A DNA stretch of 64,000 nucleotides. Source: Kingella sp. (in: b-proteobacteria) (GTDB lineage: Bacteria > Pseudomonadota > Gammaproteobacteria > Burkholderiales > Neisseriaceae). Numbering within the stretch: the first letter of the stretch is position 1; each line of letters begins with the position of its first letter. This document shows, one piece after another, positions 1 to 8,439 of this stretch. The DNA is taken from NCBI RefSeq assembly GCF_030527935.1, contig NZ_JAUMZV010000003.1:16816-80815 (forward strand), in the 5' to 3' direction. The notes beneath the pieces are model-generated. The model did not search any database. It saw only the letters and a list, made by a program, of their open reading frames with translations, and was not told the origin of the DNA. The position numbers and the translations under genes are program-made.

Positions 1-2
1 TC

Positions 3-371
3 GCCAACGGCGACGTGTTTACGCTGGATGACTACATCGCCATCCGCCAAGCCAGCGGCTGCGACGACGTGATGATTGGGCGCGGCGCGGTGATGCGCCC
101 CGATTTAGCCCGCCAAATCAAACAACACCTGCGCGGCGAACCCATCCAAGCCGCTACCTTCAACCAAGAAATCATGGACTGGATACGCCAGTTTTTTGAT
201 TTGTGCCTTGCGCACGAACCACAAGGCAAATACGCCGTCGCTCGGCTCAAACAATGGCTGGGCATGATGAAAAAAGCCTACCCCGAAGCCACACAACTGT
301 TTGAAGCCGTGCGCACCTTGCGCGAAGCAGATGAGATTCAGCGCGTGTTGCGGGGGTTTCAGGCTGCCTAA
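3..371 (+). CDS. dusC: tRNA-dihydrouridine synthase C, C-terminal part (5' end outside window)
   Basis: This is the last ~122 codons of a gene that enters from the left edge; the reading frame is open from base 3. DusC reduces uridine 16 in the tRNA D-loop using FMN. The visible part holds the flavin-phosphate-binding motif CDDVMIGRGA at the end of the TIM barrel. It is followed by the helical C-terminal domain (GKYAVARLKQWLGMM, then an arginine-rich tail) that distinguishes DusC/DusA/DusB-type proteins and contacts tRNA. The gene ends inside a DUS, so its last residues are FQAA. The assignment to DusC rather than another Dus rests on the C-terminal domain and is likely but not certain. Confidence 0.8.
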   Translation, partial: ANGDVFTLDDYIAIRQASGCDDVMIGRGAVMRPDLARQIKQHLRGEPIQAATFNQEIMDWIRQFFDLCLAHEPQGKYAVARLKQWLGMMKKAYPEATQLFEAVRTLREADEIQRVLRGFQAA

Positions 372-493
372 TGCCAACGATATTGTAAACAAAAAGGCGT
401 TCAGAATGATTTGAACGCCTTTGGGTTGCAAGAATAGATTTGGTATGACAGATAAAGAAAAAACAGCCATTTTTCAGGCTGCTTTTTTGAGTG

Positions 494-578
494 TGGTGCG
501 GATGGAGAGACTCGAACTCTCACACCTTGCGGCGCCAGAACCTAAATCTGGTGCGTCTACCAATTTCGCCACATCCGC
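494..578 (-). tRNA. tRNA-Leu, anticodon TAG
   Basis: On the minus strand the acceptor arms GCGGATG (572-578) and CATCCGC (498-504) pair perfectly and are followed by encoded ACCA (494-497). The D arm contains AAATTGGTAGACGC, the anticodon stem-loop is CCAGATTTAGGTTCTGG with anticodon TAG, a long class II variable arm follows, and the T arm has GTTCGAGTC. The long variable arm and anticodon identify leucine (reads CUN codons). The gene stands alone, downstream of dusC in the opposite orientation. Confidence 0.97.
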
Positions 579-660
579 GTTGTGTGAACGCGCGGATTAT
601 ACGGTTTTTCGGCAAAATTGCAAGTGATTTTTGGCGATGGATGGGCGTGGCGTGGCGCGG

Positions 661-1392
661 TTAAAAGCGTTCGTTGGCTTGCAAATATCGCCATTTGCCT
701 TGCGGCAACGCGCCCAGTTTGATGCGCCCGATGCGGATGCGTTTTAGCCCAACCACGCGCAAGCCAACGAGTTCGCACATTCGGCGGATTTGGCGTATTT
801 TGCCTTGCCTGAGCACGAAGCGCAGTTGGTCTTGGTTTTGCCATGTTACTTGGGCGGGGCGCAGTGGTTCGCCGTCTAGGCTTAATCCGTGGTTGAGCAG
901 GGCGAGCCCGTTTTCTTTCAGGCTGCCTTTAACGCGCACAAGGTATTCTTTTTCGCTGTTGCTGTTGTCGCCAATCAGTTGTTTGGCGATGCGCCCGTCT
1001 TGGGTGAGCACGAGTAGCCCGACTGAATCAATGTCTAGCCTGCCTGCGGGGGCGAGATTGCGGGTGTGGCTGGGATGGAAGGCGATGCGGCTGGTGTCGC
1101 CGTCCCATTGGTTTTCGGCGGTGATGAGTTCAACGGCGGCGCGGTAGTCTTTTTCAGGCTGCCCACTTACGAAGCCGATGGGTTTATTGAGCAGGATGGT
1201 TACGCGGTTGGCTTGTTGTTCGTGGGCTTGTTTGTTTAGGTCTATGCGGTCGGCGGGGGTTACTTTTTGTCCGAGTATGGCGACTGTGCCGTTTACGCGC
1301 ACCCAGCCTTTTTCTATGTAGCTGTCGGCTTCGCGGCGTGAGCAGATGCCGAGTTCTGCCATGCGTTTGGATAGGCGAATGGGGTCGGTCAT
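661..1392 (-). CDS. rluF: 23S rRNA pseudouridine synthase, RluF-type (RsuA/RluB family)
   Basis: Predicted to isomerise a uridine in 23S rRNA to pseudouridine. An N-terminal S4 RNA-binding domain (IRLSKRMAELGICSRREAD, residues ~4-22) is followed by the family catalytic motif GRLDIDSVGLLVLT, whose first Asp is the catalytic residue, and by the late motif RQGKIRQIRRMCE. The ATG at 1390-1392 is chosen because AAGGAA lies just upstream. An open extension to 1449 is mostly translated DUS and lacks a ribosome site. The protein is 243 aa, shorter than E. coli RluF (~290). RluB or RluE specificity cannot be excluded from sequence alone. Confidence 0.82.
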   Translation of the reverse strand: MTDPIRLSKRMAELGICSRREADSYIEKGWVRVNGTVAILGQKVTPADRIDLNKQAHEQQANRVTILLNKPIGFVSGQPEKDYRAAVELITAENQWDGDTSRIAFHPSHTRNLAPAGRLDIDSVGLLVLTQDGRIAKQLIGDNSNSEKEYLVRVKGSLKENGLALLNHGLSLDGEPLRPAQVTWQNQDQLRFVLRQGKIRQIRRMCELVGLRVVGLKRIRIGRIKLGALPQGKWRYLQANERF

Positions 1393-1583
1393 GGGAATTC
1401 CTTTTTTGTGGGAGTGGGGCAGCCTGAAAACAAGGTTTAGCGTCATCACAATGTGGAAATGGCGTTTCAGGCTGCTTACTCGTTTTCAGGCTGCCTTTGG
1501 GCGGGTGGCAGGCTTGGTTTATGTTTTTGCTGCGTCAAATGGCGTTTCAGGCTGCCGTATTGCGCCATGTGATGCGTTTAACG

Positions 1584-1620
1584 TTTTCAGGCTGCCTAAT
1601 CGCTTATAGGCAGCCTGAAA
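1584..1620. repeat. inverted DUS pair between hemY and rluF
   Basis: TTTTCAGGCTGCCT and AGGCAGCCTGAAA face each other across a short loop after the hemY stop, giving a strong hairpin on either strand. There is no T-tract on the 3' side for the leftward hem transcript, so intrinsic termination is possible but weakly supported. The rest of 1393-1650 holds further single DUS copies and no gene. Confidence 0.6.
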
Positions 1621-1650
1621 TGCCATTGAGCAAAGCTCAAATCATTCGCG

Positions 1651-2844
1651 CTATTCTTCGCTGATGCTGTTTAACGCTAAGCGGCGTTGCTCTTGCGCGG
1701 CATCTTGGCGGGCGGAATGGTCGTACACTTTTGCCAACACCAAGCGGGTTTGCGCGGTGGGGTGCAAGGCAAGGCTGGCTTCTAAATAGCCTTGCGCTTT
1801 GCCCCACAGTTGTTTTTGCGCGGCAAGTTCGCCCAGATACATCAGCAAGCGCGAGTCTTTGGGGTTGTCTTTGAGCCATGCGTCGCCTGTGTCAATGGCT
1901 TTTTGCTGGCGGCGGTCGTCCAGATAACGCACGCTGGCAACAAAGGGCGGCAGCAAGTTGGCATCGCGGCTGGTGGGGTAATGGCTGTTCACCCACGCGA
2001 TGGCTTGGTCATACAAACCCAACTCGTTGTATTTTCGGGCGATGGCAACGTTGAGCGCGTTGTTGCGCAAGGCTTCGGGGATGCGTTTCAGGCAGGCTTT
2101 CATGCCTGCGGCATCGGTTGCCAAATCCAGCAGTTTGCGGTAGGCGATTTCGGCGGTTTGCTGCGCTTCGGTGTCGTTCATTGCGCCTGCGCGGTGCAAT
2201 TTTTCGGTTTTATCCAAAATATCCAGTGCATCGCCTTTGTCTAACGCCATGCGCAGTTGCAAGCGCGCCAAGCGGGTAAGGCGTGGGTTGATTTGCGCGG
2301 CGGCGGTTAGGTGGGTGGCGGCGGTGTCATAATCTTGTTGATTCAACGCGCTTTCAGCAAGCAGCAAATGGCGCGATAGCTGGGTTTTGCTGGGCAGCTT
2401 GGCGATGTCGTCAAGATAGTGGTCGCGCGCATCGGTGTTGTGGCTTTGGTCGGCGGCGTGGGCAGCCAGCATTAGGGCGAGTATGCGATTGTCGCCTGCT
2501 TGTTTGTTTGCCAACACTTTGTCGGCGTGTTGCGCGGCTTCTTGGAATTTGCCTTCAAAATACGCCAAGCCTGCGGCGTTGAGTTCCTGCGCGGCTTTGC
2601 GGCTGCGGCGTGATGCGCCAAACTGGCTTAATCGGTGGGGCGTGCCAAAGATGCTGACCAGCAATTTAATCAGCAAATACCACACAAACACGCTCAACAA
2701 GGCAACGATGATGAAGAAGTTGAGATTCATGCGCAGCGAATAGCCTTCCACCACAAAATACACATTGCCTGTGTAGGTTTTGGCGAGCATGGCTAGCCCG
2801 ATGGCGCAGAGAAATAGGAAGATTATCCAAATGAGCTGTTTCAT
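1651..2844 (-). CDS. hemY: HemY-type inner-membrane TPR protein of haem biosynthesis
   Basis: A 397-aa protein with two N-terminal transmembrane helices (about residues 3-20 and 42-62) enclosing the characteristic HemY_N segment (YTGNVYFVVEGYSLRMNL), then a long Ala-rich helical TPR-like region. Proteobacterial HemY (not the Bacillus oxidase of the same name) is usually encoded with hemD and hemX and is linked to late haem synthesis; its biochemical role is unsettled. The start overlaps the hemX stop by 4 bp (ATGA), so translation is probably coupled. Length matches the family (~400 aa). Confidence 0.88.
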   Translation of the reverse strand: MKQLIWIIFLFLCAIGLAMLAKTYTGNVYFVVEGYSLRMNLNFFIIVALLSVFVWYLLIKLLVSIFGTPHRLSQFGASRRSRKAAQELNAAGLAYFEGKFQEAAQHADKVLANKQAGDNRILALMLAAHAADQSHNTDARDHYLDDIAKLPSKTQLSRHLLLAESALNQQDYDTAATHLTAAAQINPRLTRLARLQLRMALDKGDALDILDKTEKLHRAGAMNDTEAQQTAEIAYRKLLDLATDAAGMKACLKRIPEALRNNALNVAIARKYNELGLYDQAIAWVNSHYPTSRDANLLPPFVASVRYLDDRRQQKAIDTGDAWLKDNPKDSRLLMYLGELAAQKQLWGKAQGYLEASLALHPTAQTRLVLAKVYDHSARQDAAQEQRRLALNSISEE

Positions 2845-4259
2845 GCTTTCGCTCCTTTGGTTTCACTGGCGGTTTTAGCTGCGGGCGCGGATGCTGGCTG
2901 GCTGGCGGTTTTGCTGTCTGATTTTTCTGCTTTGGGTGCAGATGCGGCGGCGGGGGCGGCGGGCGGCGCGGCAACGGGCGTAGGCTCGGATGCAGCTTTG
3001 GGCGCAGATGCAGCAGCGGGCGCAACAGGCGCGGCAGATTTGCTTTCAGGCAGCACCACAAGCAACGCGGTGCGCACGTTGTTTTGATAATCGCGCACGG
3101 CGGCTAGGCTGGCTTTGAGCGATTCGTCTGAAATCATGCGGATTTCTACCGATTTTAGCTCGCCCACTTCTTTAAGCCATGTTTGGGTGTTGGGCGATTG
3201 CACGTCAAAATAGCGTTTGACGGTTTCTTCAATGGCGGCTAGGTCGTTTTGATAGATTTCGCTGTTGTGTTGCAGCAGGGCAAGCCGCGCGTCCAATAGG
3301 CGCATCCGCAGGTTTTCGCGCAGGTAGAACACTTGTTCCGAGCCGATGAGCATGGCATCGTTGTTATCCAGTTTGCGCACTTCTACCATGCTTTTGACCA
3401 GCTCGCTGGTGTTGTCCCATGCGCGTGTCCAAAAGCTGCCTGCTTTGGATGTGGGCGCGGGCTCGGCATTTTGGGCGTTCATGGTGCTGTCCACCAGTAG
3501 GGGCAGGCTGTCCACCGCGCTTTCTAGGCGGTCTAGGCGCAGGGCGGTGGCGGAAATATTGAGATAGGGGCGATTTTTCAGCGCGGCCAAATCTTGGCTG
3601 ATGGCTTGTTTGATGGGCAGCAATTCAGGCTGCTCAAAGCGGTTAAGCCGTTGTTCTACGTTTTCTAGCACAGTGGTGGCAACGGGCACATTGCCTGATA
3701 GCAAGAGCTGTTGCGATGCGGTGTTTAGGGTTACTTCAATTTCGTCTACCAGCCAGTTGACGCGCCCTTTGAGCAATTCGGCGTAGGCGCGGTGGATGCC
3801 GTCTAGCGTTTGCGCGGTATCGCTTTCGTTTTGCAGGATTTTGTTAAGCTGGGTGTCTAGCTCGGCTTGTTTGGCTAGGGTGGCTTGCAGTCGTGCGGCG
3901 TTTTCGCTGTTGCCCAGCGCGGCTTGGTTTAGGTCTTGCCCAATGCGCATTTCTTGTTGTTTGAGCACGTTTTGCCCTTGCACAAATAAAAAGCCGCTTG
4001 CGCCCAGCGCAATCAGCGATAACACCAGCGCGCCTGTGGCAATGCCGCGTCCGCTGCTGGCTTTTTGTTGGATAACGATGGGCTGGGCGGGGTCGGGGTA
4101 TTTGTCCGCTTGTTTTTTGGTTTGTGTTTCAGGCTGCTTGGGTGTGGCGGGGGTGGGTTTTTCAGGCTGCTTTTGGGGTTCGGTTGCTTTGTTTTCAATG
4201 GGCTGTTTATTGTTGGCAGCTTGGTTTTCAGGCTGCTGATTTTGTGCGTTGTCGGTCAT
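2841..4259 (-). CDS. hemX: HemX-like membrane protein (uroporphyrinogen-III methyltransferase-like, non-catalytic)
   Basis: A 472-aa protein with a cytoplasmic N-terminal tail (1-70), one transmembrane helix (~74-93), a long helical periplasmic region (~95-380) and an Ala/Pro/Lys-rich C-terminal tail. Families of this type are labelled uroporphyrin-III C-methyltransferase but lack the SAM-binding CobA fold; nothing like that fold is visible here. The tail before the membrane contains three in-frame DUS cores that encode QPEN, QPEK and QPET, and the low-complexity segment is largely built from them. It lies between hemD and hemY with 4-bp overlaps on both sides. Confidence 0.85.
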   Translation of the reverse strand: MTDNAQNQQPENQAANNKQPIENKATEPQKQPEKPTPATPKQPETQTKKQADKYPDPAQPIVIQQKASSGRGIATGALVLSLIALGASGFLFVQGQNVLKQQEMRIGQDLNQAALGNSENAARLQATLAKQAELDTQLNKILQNESDTAQTLDGIHRAYAELLKGRVNWLVDEIEVTLNTASQQLLLSGNVPVATTVLENVEQRLNRFEQPELLPIKQAISQDLAALKNRPYLNISATALRLDRLESAVDSLPLLVDSTMNAQNAEPAPTSKAGSFWTRAWDNTSELVKSMVEVRKLDNNDAMLIGSEQVFYLRENLRMRLLDARLALLQHNSEIYQNDLAAIEETVKRYFDVQSPNTQTWLKEVGELKSVEIRMISDESLKASLAAVRDYQNNVRTALLVVLPESKSAAPVAPAAASAPKAASEPTPVAAPPAAPAAASAPKAEKSDSKTASQPASAPAAKTASETKGAKA

Positions 4260-4984
4260 TGGGGATTGCTCCGTGATGAAAAATGGTGAAGCGCATCGCT
4301 GAGTTGGGCTACGCTGTGGACGTGTTGTGCTCCAAGCGCGGTTAGGGTTTGGGCGATGCGCGGGTGTTGTGTGAAGTATAGCAAGGATTTGAGATTTTGC
4401 CTAAATGCTTGTGGGCATTGTGTAAACAGCTCTTGGGCAAGCTGGGCGGTGGTTATCCATGCGGCTTGGGGTTGGGCAGCCTGAAACTGTGCCCAGTTGA
4501 GCGGCTGGCTGATGCGCTGGTAGCATTCGGCGTATTGTACGGCGAATCCGCGCTGGCGCAGGGTTTGGGCAAGCTGTTCGCGCCCGCCTTGCCCGCGTAT
4601 GATGATGATGCGGCTGCCTTGGGGCAGGGTATGCCAGATGGGCAGGGTTAGGACGGCTTCGCTGTCGTTGCCGTGTGGCGGGGCGTGGATGGGGGCAAGA
4701 CCGTGTTGGCGCAGGGCTTGGGCGGTTTGATTGCCTACGGCGATGTGGGGCGTGGTGGCTTTCAGGCTGCCTATATAGGGGGCGGCGATTTCTACGGCGG
4801 TGGGGCTAACCCAAAACAGGGCTTGGGGGGCAGGGGCGATGATGTGCGGCAGCCTGAAAAGGGTATCGCGGATGGGAGCGATGCGGATGGGGGAAAAGGG
4901 GATGGCTTGCCAGCCTACGGCGGCGCAGGTGGCGATGTCGGCGGCGAGACGGTTTTCGGGGCGGATGAGTAGGATGGTGGGCAT
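4256..4984 (-). CDS. hemD: uroporphyrinogen-III synthase
   Basis: Cyclises hydroxymethylbilane to uroporphyrinogen III in tetrapyrrole synthesis. The protein starts MPTILLIRPENR, the usual HemD N-terminus, and shows two alpha/beta lobes: FWVSPTAVEIA with AVGNQTAQALRQHG in the first, and IIIIRGQGGREQLAQTLRQRG in the second. ITTAQLAQELF occupies the place of the usual TS...A motif. The ATG at 4982-4984 is chosen over an upstream start at 5143, because the 53-residue extension is translated repeat and DUS sequence. Length is 242 aa, typical of the family. It is first in the leftward hemD-hemX-hemY operon. Confidence 0.9.
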   Translation of the reverse strand: MPTILLIRPENRLAADIATCAAVGWQAIPFSPIRIAPIRDTLFRLPHIIAPAPQALFWVSPTAVEIAAPYIGSLKATTPHIAVGNQTAQALRQHGLAPIHAPPHGNDSEAVLTLPIWHTLPQGSRIIIIRGQGGREQLAQTLRQRGFAVQYAECYQRISQPLNWAQFQAAQPQAAWITTAQLAQELFTQCPQAFRQNLKSLLYFTQHPRIAQTLTALGAQHVHSVAQLSDALHHFSSRSNPQ

Positions 4985-5076
4985 GGTGGGGTTGGGTGCT
5001 GGCGGTTGGGTTTTAGCTACGCTGAAACTCGCTGCGCTCGTTTTCAGGCTGCCTTGATGATGGCTGCTAATGATTG

Positions 5077-5140
5077 ATATACAGTGGGGTGGCAGGGGGC
5101 TTCCCCCTGCTCGTGGTAGGCGGCGAAACGCCTGCTCTGG
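5077..5140. repeat. short palindromic repeat, copy 1 (second copy at 53812-53874)
   Basis: The sequence contains CTGCTCGTGGTAGGCGGCG and AACGCCTGCTCTGG, which recur almost unchanged at 53812-53874. It includes two small hairpins (GGCAGGGGG/CCCCCTGC-like and GGCG..AAACGCC). It lies in the 377-bp gap between hemD and the SDR gene, which otherwise holds only DUS copies. Function unknown. Confidence 0.7.
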
Positions 5141-5361
5141 CAAAAAATAGGCATTGGGCAGCCTGAAATGGGTGGGGTTGGGTTTTCAGGCTGCCTTTGG
5201 GGGTTGAACCCATGTTTCATGGCTGCCTGAAATTTGTGTTAAAACGTGTTATTTTATGCTAAATTGGGCTTGGGTTTTAGCTTCGCAACTTCGCTTCGCT
5301 ATGCAGGCTGCCTGATGCTGCTGTTTCGGTTGCAATTATTTTTAAAGACAAGGAGATTAAA

Positions 5362-6102
5362 ATGACAATAGATTCATTGGGAAACAACGCGCTAGCAAAC
5401 AAAGTGATACTGGTAACGGGCGCATCGCAGGGCTTGGGCGCGGAAGTGGCGAAATCTTGCGCGGCGGCGGGGGCAACGGTGGTGCTGCTGGGGCGCAGCC
5501 AGAAAAAGCTGGAAAAGGTGTATGACGAGGTGATGGCGGCGGGCGATGCCGAGCCGTTTGCCATTTGCTTTGACATGATGGGCGCACAGGAGCTGGAATT
5601 TGAGCAACTGGCGCGCACGTTGGCGGAAGCGACGCAGGGCAAATTGGATGGCGTGGTTCATTGCGCGAGCTATTTTTACGCGCTCTCGCCGCTGGATTTT
5701 CAAACGGTGGCGGAATGGGTGAACCAGTATCGCATCAACACGGTTGCGCCGATGGCTTTGACGCGGGCGGTATTGCCGATGCTGAAAGAGTCGCCCGATG
5801 CTTCGGTGATTTTTGTGGGCGAGAGCCACGGCGAAGCACCGCAGGCGTATTGGGGCGGCTTTGGCGCGAGCAAGGCGGCGTTGAATTATTTGTGCAAGGT
5901 GGCAGCGGATGAGTGGGAGCGTTTTCCGAATTTGCGGGCGAATGTGTTGGTACCCGGCTCAATCAATTCGCCGCAGCGCATTAAAACGCACCCTGGGGAA
6001 ACGGCGGCGGAGCGCAAGGATATGGCGGACATTACGCCTGCTTTTGTGTGGTGGGCGAGCGAGCAAAGCAAGGGGCGCAGCGGGGAGATTGTTTACTTAT
6101 AG
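5362..6102 (+). CDS. SDR-family protein, YciK-like, with catalytic Tyr replaced by Phe
   Basis: A 246-aa Rossmann-fold protein of the short-chain dehydrogenase/reductase family. The cofactor motif TGASQGLG is at residues 19-26 and an active-site-like Ser at 155 (GESHG). The Tyr-x-x-x-Lys motif reads FGASK (Phe167-Lys171), so the proton-donating Tyr is missing; the codon is TTT. The NNAG motif is also altered (HCAS). The 'ESHGEAPQAYWGGF' layout resembles the YciK group of unknown substrate. The start ATG is preceded by AAGGAGATTAAA. It is monocistronic and followed by a DUS-pair terminator. It may be a non-catalytic or altered SDR. Confidence 0.82.
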   Translation: MTIDSLGNNALANKVILVTGASQGLGAEVAKSCAAAGATVVLLGRSQKKLEKVYDEVMAAGDAEPFAICFDMMGAQELEFEQLARTLAEATQGKLDGVVHCASYFYALSPLDFQTVAEWVNQYRINTVAPMALTRAVLPMLKESPDASVIFVGESHGEAPQAYWGGFGASKAALNYLCKVAADEWERFPNLRANVLVPGSINSPQRIKTHPGETAAERKDMADITPAFVWWASEQSKGRSGEIVYL

Positions 6103-6117
6103 CCATTGCATGAATTG

Positions 6118-6162
6118 AGGCAGCCTGAAAACGGGGAGAAACATTTTCAGGCTGCCTTTTTT
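6118..6162. terminator. DUS-pair terminator between convergent genes
   Basis: AGGCAGCCTGAAAA and TTTTCAGGCTGCCT form a ~14-bp stem with a short loop, followed by TTTTTT on the plus strand. It separates the SDR gene (ends 6102) from the convergent acyltransferase gene (ends 6186) and could serve both. Confidence 0.7.
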
Positions 6163-6185
6163 GTGGTGTAGATGAATGCCCTACT

Positions 6186-7337
6186 CTATTGTCGCTTCCG
6201 CAAGAATGGACGTTCCACACCCAAATAAGTAGTACACGACAGCAATAACACCAGCACAAAAATCAGCGGGAATGTTGCTATATAAACCAACAAACCATGT
6301 GCTTGGAAATCAAACCAACCACCCAGCGCAAACACGCTATACAACACCACGCCATGCGTTAAATAAATGCTGTAACTCATATCGCCCAACATTTTCATGC
6401 CGCGATGTCGCAAAATACCGCCAAAATCATAGCCCCCTGCCAACAGCAAAAACAATAACGCCACCAAAATGCGGTTGATTGGCGTATAAGGTGGAAATAA
6501 AAACGCCGTTGCCAGCAGCAAAAGCAGCAGCACCACATTCAACCATTTCTTGTATCGCCGTATAAACGGCAACAACACATCGCTTAAACTCACCGCCGCA
6601 GCAGAGAGCACAAATTGCCAATAATGGTGGGTATCAGTTTGCGTGATAATCCAAACAAACAATGCGCCGCATAATGCCATCACGCCCCATTGTTTTTTAT
6701 TGCTCGCAGGCAATTGGTGCATTGCCGTATGAATAAACGGCAGACTGAAATAAAACCCCCATTCATAAAGCAACGTCCATTGCACGCCTGCATTGGAAAC
6801 AAAGCTGATAAAGCCATTGAGTGGCTGATAGCGAAAAGTTGCCCAGTGAAAAAGCCAATCCACGCCATCCCAAAACGCCACATTTTCCACGCCCACTGCT
6901 TTAAAGCTGGCATACACCACAAACAGTAGCGACAGCAGATACAACGGCATAATCCGCCGAATGCGCGCGATGTATAAGTTTTTCCAATTGATTTCTTTTT
7001 GTTTGAGTTTATTAAGAAAAAGAAAGCCTGTAATCATAAAAAACAGGCTAACGGGAATCGCGCCAAGATTCTGCGCAAAATACATCCAATGCAAGCCAAA
7101 GTTATCAGCAACAGCCCACTCTCCTTGCAAACTCCAACGATGCATCAAATAAAAATGATGAGCGAACACAAAAGTTGCCAACACGCCGCGCAAACCATCC
7201 AATGGTGAATCACGGTGGGTGGAATCAAATTTTTCACTGATTTTTTGCGGCATTCGCGCCAATAAAAATGCCACCAATGCCATGGATAGCATTACCAAAA
7301 AAGTCAATAAAACCAACCCTAATCTAGGCTCTCTCAC
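6186..7337 (-). CDS. acyltransferase 3 family membrane protein (OafA/YrhL type)
   Basis: A 383-aa polytopic membrane protein with about ten hydrophobic segments. The family motif LDGLRGVLATFVFAHH (residues ~46-62) carries the conserved Arg and His of acyltransferase 3 enzymes, which move acetyl or other acyl groups onto surface sugars such as LPS, capsule or peptidoglycan. The start is GTG at 7335-7337, overlapping the era stop by 4 bp (GTGA), so it is translationally coupled behind era, an unusual pairing. The substrate cannot be deduced; the polysaccharide genes in 50-58 kb make a surface glycan a reasonable guess. Confidence 0.85.
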   Translation of the reverse strand: MREPRLGLVLLTFLVMLSMALVAFLLARMPQKISEKFDSTHRDSPLDGLRGVLATFVFAHHFYLMHRWSLQGEWAVADNFGLHWMYFAQNLGAIPVSLFFMITGFLFLNKLKQKEINWKNLYIARIRRIMPLYLLSLLFVVYASFKAVGVENVAFWDGVDWLFHWATFRYQPLNGFISFVSNAGVQWTLLYEWGFYFSLPFIHTAMHQLPASNKKQWGVMALCGALFVWIITQTDTHHYWQFVLSAAAVSLSDVLLPFIRRYKKWLNVVLLLLLLATAFLFPPYTPINRILVALLFLLLAGGYDFGGILRHRGMKMLGDMSYSIYLTHGVVLYSVFALGGWFDFQAHGLLVYIATFPLIFVLVLLLSCTTYLGVERPFLRKRQ

Positions 7338-8260
7338 AACCCCAACTCCCGCAAAAACCGCACATCATCCGCCCAGCCCGATTTCACTTTCACCCACACC
7401 TTCAAATACACCTTGCAATCAAACAGCTTTTCCATATCCAGCCGCGCTTCGGTGGAGATTTTTTTCAGCTTTTCGCCACCCTTGCCAATCACAATCGGCT
7501 TTTGGTTTTCCTTGTCCACCAGCACGGCGATGTAGATATGCTGGATGCCCGCGCTCTCGTCAAACTTTTCCACTTCCACGTTCATCGCGTAGGGCAATTC
7601 TTCGCCCAGATAGCGGAACAGCTTTTCGCGCACGATTTCCGCCGCCAAAAAGCGGCTGGATTTATCGGTAATCATGTCATCGGGATACATCGGCACGCTT
7701 TCGGGCAGATAGCTTTTCAGCTTCGCCAGCAGGTTGGCGATGCGCAGCCCATGCTTCGCGCTCACCACTTCGCAATCGGCAAAATCAAACGCTTGGCGCA
7801 CTTCGGCGATAAACGCATCCAGCGTGGCGGCATCTTTGGCTTTGTCTTTGTCAATTTTATTGACCACCAGCACCACGGGCGTGTTTTGGGGCAACTGTTG
7901 CAGCACAATGCGGTCGGCATCGGAAAAGCGCAACGCTTCCACCACAAACACAATCACATCCACGCCGCTGACGGCTTCGGTTACGTTTAAATTTAATCGG
8001 TCGTTCAAGGCGTTGCGGTGGTGGGTTTGGAACCCTGGGGTGTCCACGAACACAAATTGCGCGGTGTCATCGGTGTAGATGCCTGTTACTTTGTGACGCG
8101 TGGTTTGCGCTTTTTTGCTGGTGATGCTGATTTTTTGCCCGATTAGGTGGTTCATCAGCGTGGATTTGCCCACGTTGGGTCGCCCAACAATGGCGATAAA
8201 GCCGCAGCGATAACCTTCGGCGGCGGTTTTTTCGTTGGCTAAAAATTCTTCTAGGTTCAT
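7334..8260 (-). CDS. era: GTPase Era
   Basis: Essential GTPase that binds the 3' end of 16S rRNA during 30S subunit maturation. G motifs are clear: G1 GRPNVGKS, G3 DTPG, G4 NKID. The C-terminal KH domain contains GKGGEKLKKI. At 308 aa it is slightly longer than E. coli Era (301), with a short N-terminal extension before GFIAIVGRP. The ATG at 8258-8260 is the only sensible start. In many bacteria era follows rnc; here the upstream side holds only DUS repeats, and an acyltransferase gene overlaps the 3' end. Confidence 0.96.
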   Translation of the reverse strand: MNLEEFLANEKTAAEGYRCGFIAIVGRPNVGKSTLMNHLIGQKISITSKKAQTTRHKVTGIYTDDTAQFVFVDTPGFQTHHRNALNDRLNLNVTEAVSGVDVIVFVVEALRFSDADRIVLQQLPQNTPVVLVVNKIDKDKAKDAATLDAFIAEVRQAFDFADCEVVSAKHGLRIANLLAKLKSYLPESVPMYPDDMITDKSSRFLAAEIVREKLFRYLGEELPYAMNVEVEKFDESAGIQHIYIAVLVDKENQKPIVIGKGGEKLKKISTEARLDMEKLFDCKVYLKVWVKVKSGWADDVRFLRELGL

Positions 8261-8439
8261 GGCTGGGCTTTCTTGGGTAACGGGGTTGGTAAATAGAAAT
8301 GGGGGTTTTCAGGCTGCCTTTATCGTGTGCGATGCGTCAAAGGCAGCCTGAAACGATGTTTGGCGAAGCAGAAATACGATTTTCAGGCTGCCTTAACGCA
8401 TTAGGCAGCCTGAAAAGCGTAGCGGCGTTGCACAGCTAG

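Noticed and set aside
4985..5143. Longer HemD start at 5143
   Set aside because: The 53 extra residues are translated repeat and DUS sequence; MPTILLIRP is the usual HemD N-terminus.
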